From: Cephalotus follicularis
Taxonomy: Eukaryota; Streptophyta; Magnoliopsida; Oxalidales; Cephalotaceae
Assembly (NCBI GenBank): GCA_001972305.1
Contig: BDDD01002882.1
Coordinates: 86,233-150,232, forward strand
DNA: 64,000 nucleotides
Direction: 5' to 3'
A model generated the notes under the pieces. The model was given only the letters and a program-made list of their open reading frames with translations, was not told the DNA's origin and made no database searches. Made by a program: the position numbers and the translations under genes. This document shows positions 57,946 to 64,000 of this stretch, piece by piece; position 1 is the first letter of the stretch, and every line of letters begins with the position of its first letter.

Positions 57946-59784
57946 TGTAACACCCCCGAATGGGTTGCGAGCGCTTACAGGTCATAATACAGAACTTATC
58001 AAAATATAAACTTAACTTTATTCAAAAGACATGGTGGTCTGAACAAAAAAAATCAGAATAACATAATCCAAATACGAAAACATAAGCTTCCAAAAAAAAC
58101 ATAGGTCCCAAATCAAAATATTGTTTTTCTAAAACAATGGTCCACACATGACCACAGATCATCTAGACTCAACAGGATCGAACATCTAACGATCCTCCAA
58201 CATAAGGTGACACATCTCATCACATATCCCCATGGTGTTCCTGATAACCTGCTGCATGGAAAACAAAAACTCGGCTGAGCAAACCTCAGTACAGATAAGG
58301 AATATAAAACATAAAACGGTAATTTTAACAAAATAGAAAAGTATCTGAAGTTTTAAATCAGAAATCTCACGTATGAAATAATTTAACATTATTTCATAAA
58401 GTAAGAAAGAATATCAAATAAACAATCGTATCAATTCAAAATAATTATCCGAGTTTCGAAACGTTACCTAAATTTCAAATCAATATCCGAATTTCAAAGC
58501 AATATCCAAGTTTCATAATCCAAATTCAAATCATCATAAATACCCGATTTAATAATTCCATAATAGAGATCCGATGTACATATACATGTGAATAAATGAA
58601 AGGGGTTTGCAACGCCCACATGCTCCGACGGAAGGACGTGTATGGCACTACAAAATCAATCCCCAAAATCCAAATCCGATAACAATTTCCTAGGGTCGAC
58701 CCAGACGCCTCTATCAAAAGGGGATCCAAATCCTATTCACGGGATATCATAAACATAGAGAGACGCCGTAGACTAATCACATTGCTACGGATATTGTCAT
58801 GTCCACGTGTCAAGCCTACGACATGCCTATGGTACCCCCATAGGTGGAAATATCTCTGTATGTCATTATTTCAAATATATAGTTTTATTCTAAAAACAAT
58901 TCATAACATAAACATTTTCCAAACATATCTAAAATCATTTTCATATCTGAATTATGGAATATCAGCATACTTTCTTAATTGAAAATCATACTTCATTAAT
59001 CCTATAATAATAAAATATACATTTTATTCATCAAACTAATTTAATATAATCAGTGGTATTCAACATAATAAAACTGAATTTATTTAATCAAACCGAAAGA
59101 GATATCCGAAAAATCCATACTAATACAAAATCAAATTCATTTCAATAAAAACCGAAGGAGATATCCAAGAACAAAGAATCCGTACTTTATTCATAAAGTA
59201 AAACTAACTTTTTCACTCTAATAAAATCAATAAGAGGGTATGAAGGAATGAAAAATCCGTACCTTATGCGATCTCCAAAATATACCTAAAGAGTTGATCA
59301 ATAAATCCCTAGACCGCTCCTCGGTTGTTATAATTATCTAGAAGAAATAAAATCGTTCGTATAAGGACTCGAAATTATTCGCATCACTAATTAGAAAATT
59401 AATGGTACATAAATCGGACCAATAACGCCCACTGTAGAACGGAACAAGATGGACATCAAATTAGAAAAGACGTCGGGCTAAAGACTTAGACGCATCAGAT
59501 CTCGATTTATTTAAGAAGGACGCGTCCCATTTTACTTATTCTTTTTCTTTATTAACCAAAAAAAAAAAAAATTTTAAGGAAAAGCTTTATTGGCCAAGAC
59601 AACACTGTTTTTACCAAAACTAAACAAAACCAAATTTTTGCCATCCTCTTTCTTGCGTAGCACATAGCACTCGTGCTCAGCATCATCATTTCGACGCCTA
59701 GGTTGTATCTTCCTCGCGCAACACTGAGATACAACCCACACACACACCGCACCCATTACACAGCACACACACACACACACACAT
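57946..59784 (-). repeat. Reverse LTR, diverged family F (F4)
   Basis: It starts on plus TGTAACACCCCCGAA, the complement of the family-F end. Complement matches to F3 include the GCTGAGCAAACCTCAGTAC block (about 58270), the CCTATGGTACC...CATAGGT block (about 58830) and the TACGGAT repeats (about 59190-59280). From about 59340 the match fades. The stretch to 59784 holds an A run (59560-59574), one GACGTCGGGC and one GACGCATC, and an AC dinucleotide tract (59764-59783). It interrupts the virus and is itself interrupted or truncated at 59785. Confidence 0.75.
59764..59783. repeat. (AC)n microsatellite
   Basis: An uninterrupted run of about ten AC units lies directly against the start of LTR fragment K. 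Confidence 0.9.
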
Positions 59785-60833
59785 TGTAACACCCCGCGCC
59801 CGCAGGGCAGACATGTGGCATTACTCTCAATCCAATAACAATACAATGGTCGGAACTAACAATATAAAAATGTGGAAAAACTTAAAAGTTTACAATACAT
59901 GTTGCGAAAGATACAATATCCATCAAAATAATACAATACAATACCAATCCTTTACAATATCAATCTTTTACAGTATACTTATCAATCCTTCAATACAACA
60001 TCTCAATACAATACATTTCAACCCTTTCACTACAATATCTCACAACCAGCTCTGCGATACCCAAGCAGTTGTGCGATCAAAAATAGTCTCCAGTCCTTCT
60101 GTCCACTGCTACCTGCTGCCCTACCTATGCCACACACAAAATGTACAACACAGCCCCACCCTGAAGGATGGGGTTAGCCACATTGGCTAAGCAGAAACCT
60201 CATGCAGCATGTATGCATGTACAATGTGCAATATCGGTGACAATCTATGCAATATCAATGAGCGGTGTACAATATTAGTGCATGACATGGTAAATGCATA
60301 TGTATCAGACTATCCGTATGACACTGGCCCATAACAAAGCATATGGATAGGATCTATAACAATCAATCATTGACAGACACTCAATGGTGGTGTATCAAAC
60401 ACCCAATCAAGCAATCATATCCTATAGAGCATGCGACCTCGAGTTAGTAAAATATCAATCAATAACAATGATCAATCCCACGGAAGGTAGTCCTTCAAAA
60501 AAAGGTGGGAGATCTATCTACTGTTCTCAGACTGATCAAGTCTGGAACTTGTAGATCTTCCAGCCTATGGCTGGGTCAATACAATATCAATGAGCTACAA
60601 CCATGGGGGAGCTACTATACTGTTAGGGAGCTACGACCCTCTGGGAGCATCAATCGTCAATCAATCGGTACCGCTCATCAGCGGGTCAATACAATGCGGT
60701 AAATGAAATGATTGATGAAATAGGTGGACAGAGTCAACAACCTAACATGCCGACACGAATCATAAGGTCGCTCTATAGGATCCATAAAATACAATCAATC
60801 ATGTCAGTACAATATCATTTCAATGTCAATAAG

Positions 60834-61045
60834 CAAAGTCAATAAGTGGTGGGGTCTAATGGAGAAATGGGAACGTGCGTCCATTTTACCGACTTAGACT
60901 CGCAGCAACACTTATGACTCAACCAAGCGATCACTGTATCAATACAACTTCGAAGCAAAGCCAATAAGTGGTGGTGTCTAATGGAGAAATGGGAACGTGC
61001 GTCCATAATACCGACTTAGACTCACAACAACACTCATCACGCAAC
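60834..61045. repeat. Tandem duplication, 122-base period
   Basis: CAATAAGTGGTGG(G/T)GTCTAA starts at 60840 and again at 60962. The following 80 or so bases (GAGAAATGGGAACGTGCGTC and onward) match with few differences. Confidence 0.9.
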
Positions 61046-61306
61046 AATCAATCAATCAGTAACCGCTAGGCGGTGACAATCGAATCGACGGAATAGGAAT
61101 GAACATCTATTTGGTCAATGAAAGTCACTGGGTCCTCACCTATGGCTCAAGCTGTCACTCTATCAATTTATCAATTCGATCTTTGAAAACCATTGAAAAT
61201 TGTGTTTTAAACACTTGAATACCTCAAGTGAGGTTCCGGTTAAGCGGCAATGTGAAAAGGGTTGAAAAACCAGCTTTAACAGTTAAAAACTCCACTCAGC
61301 CCGAAA

Positions 61307-61452
61307 GGCGTCGATGTCCTTGGCCAAAGACATCGATGCGTATCAGGGCATGCCTTTAAAAACGGTAGAAGGGCGTCGATGTCTTTGAAAGACATCAATG
61401 TCATTCTCAATTTGGCCGAAGACGTCGATGTCCTTGGACAAAGACGTCGATG
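61307..61452. repeat. GACGTCGATG motif cluster in LTR fragment K
   Basis: Seven or so variants (GGCGTCGATGTCC, ACATCGATGCG, GACATCAATGTC, GACGTCGATGCAT) lie in 145 bases, very like the clusters of family A although the K end sequence differs. Confidence 0.8.
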
Positions 61453-61467
61453 CATTTCAATAAAAAT

Positions 61468-62157
61468 GTCACACCCCGTTATTTCCATTCACGTATAATG
61501 GACAAGCATATGTGGTGATATCAGAAATAATCATAAATAATATTCCTGCACAATTCATAAATAAATTTGCGGAAGCATTCGATAAGCCGGAATATAACAT
61601 AAGCCGTACGCACGCATCCCATACTACGTGCGGGTAAAATCAACAATTATCCTTACATAAAGGAAATTACAATATAACGAGGTATGAACCGTTCAATTTC
61701 AATCACAGTACAACATCATTATTAAAATAACAACCTTACAACATCACTTTTCTCTCATTAATTAACAATTTGTAGGTTGTAGATCTGCAGAGAACATGCA
61801 AACATTCCCTTTTGCATGTTCTGGCAGATGGTGAGACACATGCGCCCATACCTACCTGTCATTCTTGTCTCTGCACATGCCAGGAGTCTGTCCTGGACAA
61901 ATCCAGTCGACTGGCTATGGTGGGCAGTCGACTGCATTCAACACGTAGCAAACAGTCGACTGTTGCCCTATGACAGTCGGTTGTTTGGGCTGGTTTAGGG
62001 TTTCCTAGTCTTTGATACTTCTCCAATTGTACATCCAATCATCCCAAGCAATTACCAATCATAGAAATCAATATAATTGGACAAATAACTAAATTAAAAG
62101 GTATATTTAATTTCAAAATTGGACCAATATACATTAATTGAAGTTGCGGTTATTACA
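61468..62157 (-). repeat. 3' LTR of element J, 690 bases
   Basis: On minus it starts TGTAATAACCGC and ends ACGGGGTGTGACA, an end close to that of family A; the 120 bases before it also resemble the family-A tail (CGTAGTATGGGATGCG region). It contains four CAGTCGACTG-type motifs (61903-61982), as family F does. Confidence 0.85.
61903..61982. repeat. CAGTCGACTG motif cluster in LTR J
   Basis: Four variants lie in 80 bases. The spacer CATTCAAC next to one copy resembles GGATTCAACC in family F, and the resemblance is on the plus strand although the LTR J reads on minus. Confidence 0.85.
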
Positions 62158-62175
62158 TTCCCCCCTCCTTAAAGA
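62158..62175 (-). other. Polypurine tract of element J
   Basis: The minus strand reads TTTAAGGAGGGGGGAA against the LTR start, preceded by the typical TTCGAGGACGAATTT end of gypsy internal regions. Confidence 0.9.
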
Positions 62176-62203
62176 AAATTCGTCCTCGAATTTAGCCCTT
62201 ACC

Positions 62204-63415
62204 TCACATTCCGAATAGGTGGGGAAAAGTTTCCTTCATTTCATCTTCACGCTCCCACGTAGCTTCCTCAGCCCCGTGGAAACGCCACAACACTTTGACC
62301 ACGGGGATGGTCTTGTTCCTCAAAACCTTTTCCATTCTATCCACAATCCTTGTCGGCCTTTCTTCATATGTCAATCTCGGGCTAATGAATCCAGGGTCGT
62401 AGCTCAAAATGTGAGATGGGTCGGGTACGTATTTCCGTAACATGGAAACATGAAATACGTTATGCACGTCCGACAAGCTAGGCGGTAGTGCAATCTGATA
62501 TGCTACCTCCCCCACTCTCTCCAGTATCTCGTAAGGTCCAATATACCTTGGAGCTAACTTCCCTTTAAGGCCAAAACGGTATATCCCTTTCGAAGGCGAG
62601 ATCTTTAAGAACACATGATCTCCCTTCTCAAATTCTAACTTTCTTCTCTTGCTGTCGGCGTAACTCTTCTGCCGACTCTGTGCTGCTAACAGTCTCTTCT
62701 TGATCATCTCTACTTTATCAGTGGTCTCTTGTACCAAGTCAGGTCCCAATACTTGTCTCTCACCTACTTTGTCCCAGCAAATAGGTGATCTGCATTTTCT
62801 CCCATACAAAACTTCATAGGGAGCCATCCCAATGCTGGTGTGAAAACTGTTGTTGTAGGAGAATTCAATCAATGCTAGATGATCCTCCCAACTCCCAGCA
62901 AAATCAATCATACAAGCCCGTAACATATCCTCCAGAGTCTGGATAGTACGCTCGGATTGTCCGTCAGTATGTGGGTGAAATGCATTGCTAAAGTTCAAGG
63001 TTGTTCCCATAGTTGCTTGGAACTTCTTCCAGAACCTTGAAGTGAATCTAGCATCACGGTCGCAGACAATACTGACCGGCACTCCATGTAATCTCACTAT
63101 CTCCCGGATATACAATCGAGCGAGCTTCTCGATAGAATATGTCATGTTCATCGGAAGAAAGTGTGCAGACTTAGTAAGTCTGTCCACAAAAACCCACACG
63201 GCTTCATGCTGATTCCGTGACCTCGATAAACCAGACACAAAGTCCATGGTCACGTGCTCCCATTTCCATTCAACCACTGGTAGCGATCGTAGCAGTCCCG
63301 CAGGTTTCTGATGTACAGCCTTCACTCTCTGACAGGTCAGACATCTTGCTACATATTCAGTAATTTCTCTCTTCATGCCGCTCCACCAGTAACTCTTCTT
63401 CAGGTCGTGCCACAT
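62204..63415 (-). CDS. Integrase with chromodomain-like tail, element J (open 403-codon stretch)
   Basis: This is the longest undamaged coding stretch here. It is part of a polyprotein, so its first Met is not a real start. Zinc-binding Cys pair CLTCQ near residue 25; catalytic triad Asp 58 (TMDFVSGL), Asp 119 (VCDRDARFTS) and Glu 155 (TDGQSERT), with the D-35-E spacing kept; C-terminal GDHVFLKISPSKGIYRF and YIGPYEILERV; NVFHVSMLRKYVPDPSHIL; then the tail VVKVLWRFHGAEEATWERED. The tail type is that of plant chromoviruses (Tekay/Del-like, inferred), which target heterochromatin. Upstream, the frame is lost by a one-base shift near 63520. Confidence 0.9.
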   Translation of the reverse strand: MWHDLKKSYWWSGMKREITEYVARCLTCQRVKAVHQKPAGLLRSLPVVEWKWEHVTMDFVSGLSRSRNQHEAVWVFVDRLTKSAHFLPMNMTYSIEKLARLYIREIVRLHGVPVSIVCDRDARFTSRFWKKFQATMGTTLNFSNAFHPHTDGQSERTIQTLEDMLRACMIDFAGSWEDHLALIEFSYNNSFHTSIGMAPYEVLYGRKCRSPICWDKVGERQVLGPDLVQETTDKVEMIKKRLLAAQSRQKSYADSKRRKLEFEKGDHVFLKISPSKGIYRFGLKGKLAPRYIGPYEILERVGEVAYQIALPPSLSDVHNVFHVSMLRKYVPDPSHILSYDPGFISPRLTYEERPTRIVDRMEKVLRNKTIPVVKVLWRFHGAEEATWEREDEMKETFPHLFGM

Positions 63416-63635
63416 CTTGGAACTCCCTGGGTGAACACTGTATCTCGATTTATGAGCTTGTTGCAGTAGCTCATTCTTGATGTTCTCATCATCCGAAACA
63501 CATATCCTCCCTCGGTAACCTCAAAATGCCATCAGTATGTACGGAGAACTCAGAATCAGCGTCAAGGTTCTCACGAATACTCCACAATTTAGCATCACTA
63601 TACTGAGCAGTTAGAATACGTTCGAGAAGTTCCAG
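63416..63635 (-). pseudogene. RNase H-integrase junction of element J, frameshifted
   Basis: The minus strand keeps the integrase lead (DENIKNELLQQAHKSRYSVH and GSSKMW, in frame with 62204-63415), but an extra base near GAGGTTACCGAGG (about 63520) puts the preceding stretch in another frame, and a stop lies near 63636. So this copy cannot make one polyprotein. Confidence 0.65.
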
Positions 63636-64000
63636 TTATGCTCTCATACTTGCCACAATCACTCCTCGGGAAACCATGAACGAATTCCAACTCTGAAATT
63701 CCTCCAATAGTTTCCACTGTGAAACCATTGCTCCAGCAATCATCGCCTTGCGACTCAGCGCGTCAGCCACTACATTCGCTTTTCCCGGGTGGTATTGAAT
63801 ATTACAGTTGTAGTCATTGAAGAATTCTACCCATCTCCGTTGTCTCATGTTGAGCTCCTTCTGGGAAAACAAATACTTTAAACTCTTGTGGTCAGTAAAG
63901 ATCTCAAACTGAGCACCATAGAGATAGTGCCTCCATTTCTGCAAAGCAAACACTATGGCTGCCAACTCAAGATCGTGTACGGGATAATTTTCCTCGTACG
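63636..64000 (-). pseudogene. RNase H of element J, partial at window edge
   Basis: The open stretch contains [16 protein letters not shown] (Glu region), [14 protein letters not shown] (Asp) and [16 protein letters not shown] (final Asp), then [12 protein letters not shown]. It continues past 64000, so its start is unknown. It is very close to the RNase H of element A3. Confidence 0.85.

Larger units (their letters stand above)
59785..61467 (-). repeat. Reverse LTR fragment K
   Basis: The plus-left end is TGTAACACCCCGCGCCC, like the complement of an LTR end (GGGGTGTTACA). The minus strand has the TGGCTAACCCCATCCTTCAG module (about 60155-60180), a 122-base tandem duplication (60834-61045) and an ATCGATGTC/GACGTCGATG cluster (61307-61452). 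It is interrupted at 61467 by element J. Small frames inside are not convincing genes. Confidence 0.65.
61468..64000 (-). mobile_element. Element J: Ty3/gypsy chromovirus-type, 3' half in window
   Basis: 3' LTR 61468-62157, polypurine tract, integrase with chromodomain-like tail, and RNase H up to the window edge. It inserted in LTR fragment K. The target duplication cannot be tested because the other end lies outside the window. Confidence 0.9.

Noticed and set aside
62204..63415. A host gene for a chromodomain protein
   Set aside because: The integrase core, the polypurine tract and the LTR at 62157 show that it is the pol end of element J.
1..64000. tRNA, rRNA, telomere or centromere satellite
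   Set aside because: I saw no cloverleaf-type gene, ribosomal block, TTTAGGG array or long satellite. The tRNA-like strings are only 12-base primer sites.

Overview
This window is plant nuclear heterochromatin. It holds no host gene that I can support: essentially every kilobase is an LTR retrotransposon or a piece of an integrated pararetrovirus. A seed plant is indicated by Ty3/gypsy chromovirus-type polyproteins, initiator-tRNA-Met primer sites (TGGTATCAGAGC) beside long LTRs, and a Caulimoviridae-like endogenous viral element. The species cannot be named from the sequence. Coding copies are broken by nonsense codons and frameshifts.

Layout, left part (1-28302). 1-1265 is a reverse family-A LTR and 1266-1881 is a GC-rich LTR-like scrap. 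1882-28302 is a Ty3/gypsy element (D, minus strand): 3' LTR 1882-4154, decayed gag-pol 4195-8972, primer site 9071-9083, and a 5' LTR cut into three pieces. The 5' LTR is split by a solo family-A LTR (9545-12282) and by an unclassified insert X (13566-27838). Inside X lies a solo LTR of family B (15486-27229, target duplication AAAGC). Inside B lies element C (17463-26132, minus), with two 3.8-kb LTRs and only about 1.0 kb of internal DNA. The depth is therefore D, X, B, C.

Right part (about 28303-57945). An AT-rich endogenous pararetrovirus with movement-protein and coat-protein-like regions was split at codon level by element E (29219-55811, minus, target duplication CAATC/CAGTC). E was in turn invaded by element F (29510-39836, gag-only), a solo family-A LTR (48575-51214, GATTC) and a solo family-F LTR (52696-55704, ATAAA). 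The 3' LTR of F was hit by solo LTR G (35505-39251, GGAGG) and then stops abruptly at 39836, where it is fused to the 3' half of a family-A LTR followed by gag-pol (39837-44723).

End (57946-64000). A reverse family-F-like LTR, a reverse LTR fragment K, and the 3' LTR plus integrase and RNase H of element J (minus), which runs off the window.

The genes do not form a host pathway. The gag, protease, RT, RNase H, integrase and chromodomain-like pieces are parts of separate transposons. Target-site duplications give the order of insertion. The most unusual signals are: the virus interrupted by retrotransposons; arrays of a GTCGAC-centred motif shared by LTR families whose ends differ (A, F, J, K); mosaic LTRs that share signal modules; and a chimeric junction at 39836/39837 close to a 99.7%-identical LTR segment 10 kb away, with an N at 43032 that hides missing RT codons.
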